From an uncultured Caulobacteraceae bacterium (GTDB taxonomy: Bacteria > Pseudomonadota > Alphaproteobacteria > Caulobacterales > Caulobacteraceae): DNA of 64,000 nt. Location: NCBI GenBank assembly GCA_903872075.1, contig CAIQJF010000018.1, positions 1-64,000 of the forward strand. The letters are read 5' to 3'. Made by a program: the position numbers and the translations under genes. Shown piece by piece: positions 32,938 to 41,431 of this stretch. Each line of letters starts with the position of its first letter. Positions within the stretch are counted from its first letter, which is position 1. Below the pieces are notes generated by a model. It was given only the letters and a program-made list of their open reading frames with translations, was not told the DNA's origin and ran no database searches.

Positions 32938-33948
32938 ATGACGGCGCGGGTTTCGTTTCTCTGGCGAGCGGTGGCTCTGACCGCCGCCGTCGCCCTGCTG
33001 GCGGCCGGGCCGGCCGATGCGCGGCGCGGCGGCAGCTTCGGCAGCCGCGGCTACCGCACCTATGCGGCCCCGCGGCCGACGTCGATTTCGCCGGGCTACA
33101 CGGCGCCGGTTCAGCGGTCGATGACGCAGAGGCCGGCCTACGCCCCGTCCTATGCGCCTGGCTACGCGCCCGGGAATCGCGGCGGCGGGTTCGGCGGCAT
33201 GGGCGGCTTTCTCGGCGGCGTGCTGGCCGGCGGGCTGATCGGCGGCATGCTCGGACACCACGGCGGGTGGGGCGGCGGAGGCTGGGGTGGCGGTTACGGG
33301 GGCGGCTATGCCGGCGGCGGCCTGCTCACCATCCTCGTGCAGCTGGCGATCGTGGCCGGGCTGGCCTGGCTGGCCGTGAGGGCGTTTCGGATGTTCACCG
33401 GCCGGCGTGGCGCGGCGTCAGCCTTTGCCCCGGCTGGGGCGACGACCTCATCGTTTCTCGGCGGGGGCGGATCGATGCCAGCGTCCGACTATCCGCCCTA
33501 TGCGGCCCCGCCCTATGGCGGCGCGCAAAAGGCGGCCCTGGAGTTTCCCGTCGCGGCGGCCGACGAGGCCGCTTTCGAGCGTCTGCTGCTGGAGATTCAG
33601 GACGCCTTCGGCCGCGAGGATTTCGCCGCCCTGCGCGAGCGCACGACGCCGGAGGTGATGTCCTACCTCGCCGAGGAGCTCAGCCAGAACTCCGTGGCCG
33701 GCGTGCGCAACGCGGTGAGCAACACCCGGCTGCTGCAGGCCGACATCTCCGAGGCCTGGCGCGAGGATCAGGCCGACTATGTCACCGCCGCCCTGCGCTA
33801 TGAGAGCATCGATGTGATGCGCGACCGCGCCACCGGCGCCCTCCGCACCGGGGACCCGAGCCGCGCCACACAGGCTACCGAACTGTGGACGTTCGTCCGG
33901 CCAAAGGGCGGCGTGTGGAAGCTGTCGGCGATCCAGGAGACGGCGTGA
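32938..33948 (+). CDS. Tim44-like domain protein with signal peptide
   Basis: 336 residues. An N-terminal signal (RAVALTAAVALLAAG, cleavage near ADA-RR) is followed by a Gly/Tyr/Pro-rich stretch to about residue 115, a hydrophobic helix (TILVQLAIVAGLAWLAV) and a C-terminal Tim44-like domain (about 190-335; FGREDFAALRERTTPEVMSYL, ELWTFVRPKGGVWKLSAIQ). GGGAG 9 bases before the ATG decides this start; in-frame ATGs at 32929 and 32893 are alternatives. Probably exported or membrane-anchored in the cell envelope; role unknown in bacteria. Confidence 0.88.
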   Translation: MTARVSFLWRAVALTAAVALLAAGPADARRGGSFGSRGYRTYAAPRPTSISPGYTAPVQRSMTQRPAYAPSYAPGYAPGNRGGGFGGMGGFLGGVLAGGLIGGMLGHHGGWGGGGWGGGYGGGYAGGGLLTILVQLAIVAGLAWLAVRAFRMFTGRRGAASAFAPAGATTSSFLGGGGSMPASDYPPYAAPPYGGAQKAALEFPVAAADEAAFERLLLEIQDAFGREDFAALRERTTPEVMSYLAEELSQNSVAGVRNAVSNTRLLQADISEAWREDQADYVTAALRYESIDVMRDRATGALRTGDPSRATQATELWTFVRPKGGVWKLSAIQETA

Positions 33949-33964
33949 CGCCGGGCTGCGTGGC

Positions 33965-34882
33965 TCAGCGGCCGATCTCGGCCGCGTCGAAGGGCGTGGT
34001 CTGGTAGATTTCGTTCAGCCAGTTGCCGAACAGCAGGTGGGCGTGACTGCGCCAGCGGTTCCGCGGCGGCTGACTGGGATCGCCGCCCGGGAAATAGTTG
34101 AGCGGCGCGGGGGCTTGCGGGTCTGACGCGCGATCGCGGACGAATTCGTCGGCCAGGGTCGTCGCCTCGTACTCCAGGTGATTGAACATATGCAGGGTGC
34201 GTCGCGCGGCGTCCTCCAGCAGGCATGGGCCGGCCTCGTCGGAGTCGAGGAGCACCTGCAGCGCGCCGTCCCGGGGCAGATCCTCGCGGCGCACCTCCGT
34301 CCAGCGGGAGACCGGGATGTCGATGTCGTCGGACATCCCCCGCAGATAGGGCGAGGCCGGCGCGAGGTTGTGGTGGCTGTAAACGCCCAGACGCTTTTGC
34401 GGCAGGAGATGCTTCGGCACGCCGTGGAAATGGTGGACGGCGGCCTGGGCGCCCCAGCAGACGTTCAGGCCGGCGTGGGTGTGGGTTTCGGTCCAGTCGA
34501 AGATGCGCCGCAGTTCGTCCCAGTAGAGGACCTCTTCGAAGGGCAAGGTTTCCACGGGCGCGCCGGTGATGATGAAACCGTCAAACCGTTCCTCCCGGAC
34601 CTGCTCCCAGGTGCGATAGAACGCGGCCATATGGTCCAGGGAGGTGTTGCGCGGCGTGTGGCCTGTGATCTGGACGAGAGACAGCTCCACCTGCAGCGGC
34701 GTGGCGCCCAGCAGCCGCGCGAACTGGGTCTCCGTCCGCGGCTTGTCCGGCATCAGGTTGAGAAGGGCGATCTTCAGGGGGCGGATGTCCTGCCGGGCGG
34801 CCTCGGTCTCGCGCATCACGACGACGCCTTCGGACTCAAGCGTGGCGCGCGCAGGCAGGTCGTCGGGAATCTTGATCGGCAT
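33965..34882 (-). CDS. metA: Homoserine O-acyltransferase MetA (probably acetyltransferase)
   Basis: 305 residues of the MetA family, acylating homoserine at the start of methionine synthesis. The nucleophile Cys142 is in NVCWGAQAA, and HLEYE carries the catalytic His and Glu. Residue 111 is Glu, which in characterised MetA enzymes goes with acetyl-CoA, while Gly goes with succinyl-CoA, so acetyl-CoA is predicted. The start has AGGAG 8 bases upstream and a structured leader RNA of SAM-riboswitch type in front of it. It converges on the Tim44-like gene with 16 bases between. Confidence 0.95.
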   Translation of the reverse strand: MPIKIPDDLPARATLESEGVVVMRETEAARQDIRPLKIALLNLMPDKPRTETQFARLLGATPLQVELSLVQITGHTPRNTSLDHMAAFYRTWEQVREERFDGFIITGAPVETLPFEEVLYWDELRRIFDWTETHTHAGLNVCWGAQAAVHHFHGVPKHLLPQKRLGVYSHHNLAPASPYLRGMSDDIDIPVSRWTEVRREDLPRDGALQVLLDSDEAGPCLLEDAARRTLHMFNHLEYEATTLADEFVRDRASDPQAPAPLNYFPGGDPSQPPRNRWRSHAHLLFGNWLNEIYQTTPFDAAEIGR

Positions 34883-34911
34883 TCAAACAGCTCCTGTCAT
34901 CGACTTCGACG

Positions 34912-35034
34912 CGAGACAGAGCAGGGATCACCCGTTTCGTTGCCGTCTCGGCCACATCCTCCCTCACGGGAGTTCCACCTTGCTCGGGAAGCAGGTTGGC
35001 GTTGGACGCTCGGTCCAACTCTTGATGCGAGACG
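34912..35034 (-). promoter_or_regulatory. Putative SAM-I-like riboswitch upstream of metA
   Basis: Read on the minus strand, four helices meet as in an S-box: P1 CGTCTCG/CGAGACG (35028-35034 with 34944-34950) extended by CATC/GATG; P2 GTTGGAC/GTCCAAC (35001-35019); P3 CCTGCT/AGCAAGG (34978-34995); P4 CTCCC/GGGAG (34959-34972). Family-like words CATCAAGAG, CAACC, AAGGTGG, AACTCC and GGATG are in the right order. P2 is a plain hairpin without the usual kink-turn. The P1 3' strand can also pair with GTCTCG at 34912-34917, giving a switching partner 16 bases before the ribosome site. No U tract, so translational control is likely. Confidence 0.68.
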
Positions 35035-35144
35035 TTCTCTATAGCGTCCGGGAGCGGCCGACAAGATTCAGTGGTGAGGTTCCGCCTGCAGGCGCCCGCC
35101 GCCCGATCCAAATCGCCACCCGGCGCGTATGAGTCGTCACCCCC

Positions 35145-35885
35145 ATGACAACCCAACCTCAAGACGCCTGCTCCGGCCGGATCGACTTCGCCTCGTTTCC
35201 CGGGGACGGCGTCGCCGTCGTGTTCGGGGCGGGCGGGGGGATCGGCGGCGCCCTGGTCGAGGTCCTGCGAGCCTCGGACAGGTTCGCGCACGTGGTCGCG
35301 TTCAGCCGCCGCAGCTCTCCCTCGATCGATCTGCTGGAGGAAGCCAGTCTCGAGGCCGCTGCCGTGTTCGCGGCCGGCCAGGGCGAGCTTCGCCTGGTGA
35401 TCGACGCCACCGGGTTTCTTCATGATGCCGGGCAGGGGCCAGAGAAGACCTGGCGTCAGCTCGACGCCGCCCGTCTGGCCAAAGCGTTCGCGCTGAACGC
35501 CACGGGCCCGGCGCTGATCATGAAACATGTGCTGCCGCGCCTGCCGCGCCAGGGCAAGGCGGTGTTCGCCACCCTGTCGGCGCGGGTGGGCAGCATCGGC
35601 GATAACCGGATCGGCGGCTGGTACGCCTATCGGGCCTCCAAGGCGGCGCTCAATCAGCTGGTGCGGACCGCGGCGATCGAGCTGGGGCGGCGCGCGCCCG
35701 AGGCGCTGTGCCTGGCCCTTCATCCGGGCACGGTGGCGACACCGCTCTCGGCGCCGTTCGCGTCAGGGCTGATGGTGCACACCCCAGCGGCGGCGGCGCG
35801 CAACCTGCTGGCCGTGATCGACGTGTTGGGCGCCGAGGCCACCGGCGGCTTCTATGACTGGCGCGGTCAGAGCGTGCCCTGGTGA
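35145..35885 (+). CDS. SDR family oxidoreductase (CsgA-like)
   Basis: 246 residues: [10 protein letters not shown] cofactor loop, IDATGF in place of [25 protein letters not shown] with Tyr and Lys, and [10 protein letters not shown]. This SDR group commonly sits beside FeS photolyases, as it does here. Four bases separate it from the DUF2256 gene. Role unknown, perhaps tied to the light-dependent gene set. Confidence 0.9.
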   Translation: MTTQPQDACSGRIDFASFPGDGVAVVFGAGGGIGGALVEVLRASDRFAHVVAFSRRSSPSIDLLEEASLEAAAVFAAGQGELRLVIDATGFLHDAGQGPEKTWRQLDAARLAKAFALNATGPALIMKHVLPRLPRQGKAVFATLSARVGSIGDNRIGGWYAYRASKAALNQLVRTAAIELGRRAPEALCLALHPGTVATPLSAPFASGLMVHTPAAAARNLLAVIDVLGAEATGGFYDWRGQSVPW

Positions 35886-35889
35886 CGGC

Positions 35890-36033
35890 ATGACCCGCGC
35901 CCCGCGCAAGGCCGATCTGCCGGTGAAGGCCTGCGCCCGGTGCGGCCGGCCGTTCACGTGGCGCAAGAAATGGGCGCGCGATTGGGCCAATGTGAAATAC
36001 TGCTCCGACCGCTGCCGGACGGGCGCCTCATGA
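35890..36033 (+). CDS. DUF2256 zinc-ribbon protein
   Basis: 47 residues. Cys pairs in ACARCGRPF and KYCSDRC frame a [12 protein letters not shown] segment, the DUF2256 signature. The stop overlaps the photolyase start (ATGA). This small protein very often accompanies FeS-type cryptochrome/photolyase genes, so a partner role is likely though untested here. Confidence 0.9.
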   Translation: MTRAPRKADLPVKACARCGRPFTWRKKWARDWANVKYCSDRCRTGAS

Positions 36034-37643
36034 CGGTGCTGCGGATCGTGCTAGGCGATCAGCTTTCGGAGGCGGTCAGCGCGCTCGCCGACCTCGATCC
36101 CGGCGCCGACATCGTGCTGATGATCGAGGCGGCGGCGGAGTGCACGACCGTCGGCCATCACAAGCAGAAGATCGTGCTGGTGCTGTCCGCCATGCGCCAC
36201 TTCGCCGAGACCCTGAGGGCGCGCGGCGTGACCGTGGACTATCTGACGCTGGAGGCGCCGGGAAACAGCGGCAATCTGACCACTGAGATCCGGCGCGCCG
36301 TCGAGCGGCTGCGGCCAAGCCGGCTGGTGGTCACCGAACCCTCGGAATGGCGGGTACGGACCATGGCGGAAAGCTGGGAGTCGCTCACGGGCACGCCGGT
36401 GGAGATCCGCGCCGACGACCGCTTCTTTGCGAGCCATGAGCGGTTCGCGGCTTGGGCGCGGGGACGCCGTGGCTGGCGGATGGAACACTTCTATCGCGAG
36501 ATGCGGCGCGAGCATGGGCTGCTCATGGACGGCGGCGAGCCCGCGGGCGGCGAATGGAACTACGATCAGGCCAACCGCAAGCGTCTGCCGGCGCGGACGG
36601 TCCCGCCGGCGCGGCGGCGGTTCCTACCCGATGCGACGACGCGCGAGGTGATGGCGCTGGTCGAGCGCCGCTGCGGGGGTCATTTCGGCGACCTGGAGGC
36701 GTTCGGCTGGCCGGTCACACGCGCCGAGGCGATGACCGCCCTGGACGACTTCATCGTCGATGCCCTGCCGGACTTCGGCGACTATCAGGACGCCATGAAG
36801 GCGGGGGCGCCGTTCCTCTATCACTCGCTGCTGGCCCCGGCGCTGAACCTCGGCCTGCTCTCGCCGCGCGAGGTCTGCCGGCGGGCGGAGGCGGCGTGGC
36901 GGTCCGGGTCGGCGCCTTTGAACGCCGTGGAGGGGTTCATCCGCCAGATCGTCGGCTGGCGGGAATATGTCCGCGGCGTCTACTGGACCCTGATGCCGGA
37001 CTATGCGGACGCCAACGCCCTGGCCGCCGACCGGCCTCTGCCGGCCTTCTACTGGACCGGCGAGACGGAGATGCGCTGTCTGCGCGAGGCGATCGGCGCG
37101 ACACGGCGAGACGCCTATTCGCATCACATCCAGCGGCTCATGGTCACTGGCAATTTCGCCCTGTTGGCGGGGATCGCCCCGCGGGAGATCGAGCGGTGGT
37201 ATCTGGCCGTCTACGCCGACGCCTTCGAGTGGGTGGAGATGCCGAACACCCTGGGCATGGCGGTGTTCGCCGACGGCGGGCGAATGGCCTCGAAACCCTA
37301 TGCCGCCTCGGGCGCCTATATCGACCGGATGTCGGATTTCTGCGCCGGATGCGTCTATGACGTGAAGACCAAGGCCGGCCCCGGGGCCTGTCCGTTCAAT
37401 GCCCTCTACTGGGCCTTCCTGATCCGACAGACCGACCGGCTGTCGCTCAATCCGCGACTGGCCATGCCCTATCGCACCCTGGCCGGCTGGACGCCGGAGC
37501 GCCGGGCGGCGGTGCTGGCCGAGGCGGACGCCTTCCTCGCACGGGTGGATCAGGCGGTCGCCGGCCCCGGGCCGTCGGCGGCGAACTCGCTCCTGGCCTC
37601 CGACCAGGAAGACCCGGCCGCTTCGGCGTCATACTCCTTGTGA
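36030..37643 (+). CDS. FeS-type cryptochrome/(6-4) photolyase
   Basis: 537 residues of the FeS-BCP family, prokaryotic (6-4) photolyases that repair UV lesions with [13 protein letters not shown] at the start, [11 protein letters not shown], and [13 protein letters not shown] mark the FAD domain. Cysteines in DFCAGCVYD and [12 protein letters not shown] plus an upstream Cys in EMRCLREA fit the [4Fe-4S] set. ATG 36030 overlaps DUF2256; the frame is open further upstream through that gene. The last 25 residues are not conserved-looking. Confidence 0.94.
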   Translation: MTVLRIVLGDQLSEAVSALADLDPGADIVLMIEAAAECTTVGHHKQKIVLVLSAMRHFAETLRARGVTVDYLTLEAPGNSGNLTTEIRRAVERLRPSRLVVTEPSEWRVRTMAESWESLTGTPVEIRADDRFFASHERFAAWARGRRGWRMEHFYREMRREHGLLMDGGEPAGGEWNYDQANRKRLPARTVPPARRRFLPDATTREVMALVERRCGGHFGDLEAFGWPVTRAEAMTALDDFIVDALPDFGDYQDAMKAGAPFLYHSLLAPALNLGLLSPREVCRRAEAAWRSGSAPLNAVEGFIRQIVGWREYVRGVYWTLMPDYADANALAADRPLPAFYWTGETEMRCLREAIGATRRDAYSHHIQRLMVTGNFALLAGIAPREIERWYLAVYADAFEWVEMPNTLGMAVFADGGRMASKPYAASGAYIDRMSDFCAGCVYDVKTKAGPGACPFNALYWAFLIRQTDRLSLNPRLAMPYRTLAGWTPERRAAVLAEADAFLARVDQAVAGPGPSAANSLLASDQEDPAASASYSL

Positions 37644-37651
37644 TTGGCGCT

Positions 37652-37668
37652 CGCCCGGTCTTCGGGCG
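37652..37668 (+). terminator. GC stem-loop after photolyase gene
   Basis: CGCCCG-GTCTT-CGGGCG forms a 6-base stem 8 bases after the photolyase stop. There is no real T tract, so it may only slow polymerase or protect the mRNA end. Confidence 0.35.
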
Positions 37669-37797
37669 TCTTGCGAAGGGTCGGCCACGTCATGCAAGCT
37701 CCTGCGGACCGGGCGAACCTGCGCGCCGCAAGCCGTTTTGACATTGCCCGTGATCAAGATTGCCGGGATTCGCGGGACCGCTCTGCCGGCGCCGACC

Positions 37798-38526
37798 TCA
37801 GGACTCTCCCGAATCGCCGATCGGATCGGCCGAAACGTTCCCGGATAGGGTTCTGAGCGCCGCCTCGCCGGCGGCGCTCGTTCCAGGCGCGGGCTCTGGC
37901 CTGAAGATCAGCGGATTCTTGCGCACGAAGTCGAGAAGGGATGCGGCCAGAGGGATGTGTCGGAAGCCCTTGAGATACGCCCAGCCGGCGGTCGCCCCGA
38001 CGGCGGCGCCCAGGCAGTTGACGATCGGATCCCACATGGTGTCGATCAGGCCGGACTTCTGCATGTTCAGACCGAACACTTGGTCCATGCCGAACTCGAA
38101 GATTTCCCAGAGCACGCCGATCATCACCGAGAACGAAAAGGCGAAGACGGCGGCGATCCCGGCTGAACTGAGCAGCTTCTCACTCCTGACGAGGACCAGC
38201 ATGATCATGCCCCCGATCAGTCCGAACCCGAGGGCCGAGCCCGCATGCAGGGCGATGTCCCACCACCAGAATTTCTCGTAGAATCGGCCGACCTCGCCGA
38301 GGAACAGGCTGGCGTAAAGGAACACGGCGATGGCCGAGGCGAAGCCGCCGGGTAAGGAGATGCGCAGCATACGGCCCGCGAAGAGCGGCGCCGTCGTCAG
38401 GATCAGCGTTCCCAGTGCGACGAAGGTGACGCTGTAACGTGTGGAGAGAACACCATCGACGGCGGCGATAAAGAGGGCCACCGAGGTGATGTAGAGACCG
38501 ACCGGTCGATCGCCCAACTTGATCAT
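37798..38526 (-). CDS. YjdF/DUF2238-like integral membrane protein
   Basis: 242 residues with about six membrane helices. Conserved-looking WWDIALHAGSALGFGLIGGM, GVLWEIFEFGMDQ and DTMWDPIVNCLGA match the YjdF/DUF2238 group of predicted membrane proteins, whose His and acidic residues lie near the membrane. Function unknown. It stands alone on the minus strand. Confidence 0.8.
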   Translation of the reverse strand: MIKLGDRPVGLYITSVALFIAAVDGVLSTRYSVTFVALGTLILTTAPLFAGRMLRISLPGGFASAIAVFLYASLFLGEVGRFYEKFWWWDIALHAGSALGFGLIGGMIMLVLVRSEKLLSSAGIAAVFAFSFSVMIGVLWEIFEFGMDQVFGLNMQKSGLIDTMWDPIVNCLGAAVGATAGWAYLKGFRHIPLAASLLDFVRKNPLIFRPEPAPGTSAAGEAALRTLSGNVSADPIGDSGES

Positions 38527-38734
38527 CGCGCCTGCGTCGCTCAGGTATCGATTTTGGCCCGATGGCGAATTGCCCCGGCCGTGGCGCTTTCAGCTTCGCG
38601 TGATCCGCATGGTTTGCCTTTGATTTGGCGCAATGACGGGGGATCGACGGATGGCCAGTATGAAATACTTCTCAGTCCTTCGATCGCGGAACCGCAGTCG
38701 AATGACAGGCTTGGCAACGCCGGGAGGTGACACG

Positions 38735-39139
38735 ATGGGTCGTTTGTTTTTGTCTCGTGCGTTCATCACGGTCGGCCTTGCGACGGTGTTTTCGAGCGCA
38801 ATCGCCGAGACGCAGTCCGCCACCCCGCCGAAACGTCAATGCTTCGTGTCCAGCGACTGGAACGGCTGGAAGGCCAGCCCCGACTCCAAGTCGATCTACA
38901 TTCGGGTCGGCGTCAGCAAGCTGTTTCGGATCGACCTCGCCAACGCCTGCCCGGCGCTGCAGGGCGTCGGCGTGCATCTCGTCACCCGCACGCACGGCAG
39001 CCCCTGGATCTGCCGGCCGCTCGATCTGGATCTCAAGGTCGGTCAGGGCCATGGCTTCACGACGCCGTGCATGGTCAGCGACATCACGCCGCTGTCCGCG
39101 GCGGAGGCCGCGGCCCTGCCCAAGGCGCTGCGTCCCTAG
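38735..39139 (+). CDS. DUF6491-like exported protein
   Basis: 134 residues with a signal peptide (FITVGLATVFSSAIAET), then CFVSSDWNGWKA, TRTHGSPWICRPLDLDL and TPCMVSDITPLSAAEAAAL, the pattern of DUF6491 proteins with paired cysteines. ATG 38735 follows a strong GGGAGGTGA. Periplasmic, function unknown; common in Caulobacterales and sphingomonads. Confidence 0.8.
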   Translation: MGRLFLSRAFITVGLATVFSSAIAETQSATPPKRQCFVSSDWNGWKASPDSKSIYIRVGVSKLFRIDLANACPALQGVGVHLVTRTHGSPWICRPLDLDLKVGQGHGFTTPCMVSDITPLSAAEAAALPKALRP

Positions 39140-39140
39140 G

Positions 39141-39788
39141 TCAGGATTCGCCCGCGCCGTTCTGAGGCGCCTCCAGCGCCACCATGATCGGCCAGTGATC
39201 CGAGCCGCCGCGGCCGAGCACCTGTGAGTCGTTACAGGTCAGTCCGCGAACGAAGCACCGATCCAGGCGCAGGGCGATCAGGTTGGCCGCCCAATGTGTC
39301 GCCTGTCGCGGGCCCACGTCGAGAAAGGCCGGCAGCAGCGGCGATCCGATGAGGTTACAGTCACCCAGGATAGCGGCGTTCTCGGGCAGGGCGCGGGCGA
39401 CGCGCCGGAGCTGAAGGCGGTTGAGCGCCTGTCCGTGGGACAGGTGGACATTCGCCACGCTCAAGTCTCCCAAATCCAGAATCTGGCAGATTCGGTCCAC
39501 GATCAGGCCGCGCTGGAGCTTCAGGCTGGCGGCGGACGCGCGCAGAGGCGCTTTGCTCCAGGCCGCCAGACCGTGGCGTCGGCCGGGCAACGCTGTTCGC
39601 GCATAGTGACCGCCGGTGAGGTCCGTCAGCCGGTCGATGGGAGCCGTCGCCTCCTGCATCAGGAACAGATCCGGGTCATGCGCCTCGATCAGGCGGCCGA
39701 CCTGTTCCACGGTGGCGCCGCCTGTGTGCAGGAGGTTCCAGCTAATGATGATCCGCTCCCGGGCCGATCGTGGCGGCGTCCGGGTCAT
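39141..39788 (-). CDS. Endonuclease/exonuclease/phosphatase family protein
   Basis: 215 residues of the EEP fold: ISWNLLHTGG (start strand), LFLMQEAT (metal Glu), VANVHLSHGQ, ILGDCNL (Asp-Asn pair with Cys between), and GGSDHWPIMV (SDHxP motif). It is shorter than exonuclease III, so a nuclease or phosphodiesterase of unknown substrate. Converges on the DUF6491 gene. Confidence 0.85.
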   Translation of the reverse strand: MTRTPPRSARERIIISWNLLHTGGATVEQVGRLIEAHDPDLFLMQEATAPIDRLTDLTGGHYARTALPGRRHGLAAWSKAPLRASAASLKLQRGLIVDRICQILDLGDLSVANVHLSHGQALNRLQLRRVARALPENAAILGDCNLIGSPLLPAFLDVGPRQATHWAANLIALRLDRCFVRGLTCNDSQVLGRGGSDHWPIMVALEAPQNGAGES

Positions 39789-40003
39789 CGGGGCGAGGCC
39801 GCCGGAGTCACGGGCGAGCGCTCGCGTCGCTCAAAGAATGGAAGGTCGGGCCAGAACGGGACAAGCGGTCTCCTCACGGCGTCAGGGAGATCATATCCTA
39901 AGGCCCGCTTGCGGCCTTGATACGGCTCAAGGCGGCTGCGAGCCTATCGACACCGGCGCGCCCGCGGCTAGGCTCCGACGACGGCGGGGCAGGGAGTTAG
40001 GGA

Positions 40004-40378
40004 ATGGCGCGACTGGCCTATGCGACGGTGGGGTCGAACGATCTGGAGGCGGCGAAGGCGTTCTATGACGTCTTGCTGGGCGTGGCGGGCATCCCGCCAC
40101 TGTTCGAGCATCCGTCCGGCGGGCGGGTCTATGGGAGCGACGGCGTTCCGGGCTTCGCGGTGCTGGGGCCGTTCGACAAGGCGCCGGCCACGGTCGGCAA
40201 CGGTTCGATGTTCGCCTTTCAGTGCGACAGCCGCGCTGAGGTGGACGCCTTTCACGCCAAGGCGTTGGAACTCGGCGGGACCGACGAAGGCGCGCCGGGC
40301 GTGCGCGGGCCGGACTGGTACTTCAGCTATGTCCGCGATCTCGACGGCAACAAGCTCTGCGCCTACTGCCTCGGCTGA
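40004..40378 (+). CDS. VOC family (glyoxalase-like) protein
   Basis: 124 residues, one VOC unit pair: LAYATVGSNDLEAAKAFYD at the start and YFSYVRDLDGNKLCAY at the end, typical of small glyoxalase-superfamily proteins. The first position has Thr rather than His as metal ligand. GGGA precedes the ATG. Function unknown, possibly electrophile detoxification. Confidence 0.85.
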   Translation: MARLAYATVGSNDLEAAKAFYDVLLGVAGIPPLFEHPSGGRVYGSDGVPGFAVLGPFDKAPATVGNGSMFAFQCDSRAEVDAFHAKALELGGTDEGAPGVRGPDWYFSYVRDLDGNKLCAYCLG

Positions 40379-40449
40379 CGGGCGCCGCCGCTGAACCTCC
40401 TCCTGATCGCACGATCGACGCCTTTGCGGCCGTGTCGCCGTGAGCTCGG

Positions 40450-41334
40450 TCACCCGGGGGCCGCGGCGGCCAACAGGTCGGTGAGCAGGCGGTTGGGGAA
40501 GCGGCGGGTCTGGACGATGGCGTAGAAGCGTTCGGTGACCTCGGGGATGCGGCAGTGCTCCACCAGGACGCCCGACTCGAGCTCGTCTCGCACGACAATG
40601 GGCGGCACGAGGGTCACGCCGTCGCGCTCCCGGGCCAGCAGGCGGAGCATGGCCATGTCGTCCACCTCGGCCAGGATGATCGGGCGGACGCCGGCGAGGT
40701 CCATCACGCGGTCGAAGGCGAGGCGGATGTCGCTGTCCAGGCTGGGGAGCAGAACCGGTTCCTGTCGCAGGTCCTCCGGGAAGCGGAACGGCGCACCGCC
40801 GGGCCGCGGGCGGCCGACCAGGCTGACGGGCTGTTCGTTGAGGAGATGGCTGCGGAACGCCGTGCGGGCGTCGCGGGCCGGGGCGCTGTTGGCCAGGACC
40901 ACGTCGAGGGCGTGGGCCTCAAGCTGGGGGAGGAGGTCGCGCAGGGTTCCTGATCGGACGATCAGCTCGACGTCCGTGCGCCCGACCAGGGGCCGCAGGA
41001 ATTCCAGCTGGAAGTTGCGCGACAGGGTGGTCAGGGCGCCGACCTTCAGCACCTGGCGGCTGTCCGTGGGCCGGCCCTGGAGGGTGCTCATCAACTCGTC
41101 GCCGGCCTGAAATACGGTGTCGGCGTAGTCGAGGGCGATGCGGCCGGCTTCGGTGAGTTCCAGCCGCCGGCCCACCCGGTCGAACAGCGGATGGCCCATC
41201 TGGCGCTCGAGTTTCTGCACCTGAACAGACAGGGCCGACTGGCTGAGGTTCAGCCGTTCGGCGGCCCGGGTGAGGCTGCCTTCATGGGCCACGGCCCAGA
41301 AGTAGCGCAGGTGGTTGAAGTTCAGAGCCGCCAT
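40450..41334 (-). CDS. LysR family regulator divergent from dab genes
   Basis: 294 residues: FNHLRYFWAVAHEGSLTRAAE and LSQSALSVQVQKLERQMG form the winged helix of the NhaR-like LysR group; the effector domain follows. It diverges from dabB with 97 bases between, so it likely controls inorganic carbon uptake. LysR regulators beside dab operons are known. Confidence 0.93.
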   Translation of the reverse strand: MAALNFNHLRYFWAVAHEGSLTRAAERLNLSQSALSVQVQKLERQMGHPLFDRVGRRLELTEAGRIALDYADTVFQAGDELMSTLQGRPTDSRQVLKVGALTTLSRNFQLEFLRPLVGRTDVELIVRSGTLRDLLPQLEAHALDVVLANSAPARDARTAFRSHLLNEQPVSLVGRPRPGGAPFRFPEDLRQEPVLLPSLDSDIRLAFDRVMDLAGVRPIILAEVDDMAMLRLLARERDGVTLVPPIVVRDELESGVLVEHCRIPEVTERFYAIVQTRRFPNRLLTDLLAAAAPG

Positions 41335-41338
41335 GATC

Positions 41339-41350
41339 GTTTTATAAAAC
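41339..41350. promoter_or_regulatory. Palindrome GTTTTATAAAAC between lysR and dabB
   Basis: A perfect 12-base AT palindrome 4 bases upstream of the LysR start, in the only AT-rich part of the divergent region (about 41339-41385). Candidate site for LysR autoregulation or a promoter element. Confidence 0.45.
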
Positions 41351-41431
41351 AGAACGTTTTTGACGGAACAATGAATTTTTACGCTGTTCGGCGGCGCCCT
41401 AGGACTCCTCGCGAACCGAAGGGGACACGCC

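Noticed and set aside
36030-37643. Photolyase start at the upstream frame opening (35940)
   Set aside because: That part is the coding region of DUF2256 in another frame; the family similarity ([10 protein letters not shown]) begins right at 36030.
37550-37744. Small minus-strand gene overlapping the photolyase end
   Set aside because: No family similarity and it overlaps a conserved gene, so it is not supported, although the photolyase tail there is also poorly conserved.
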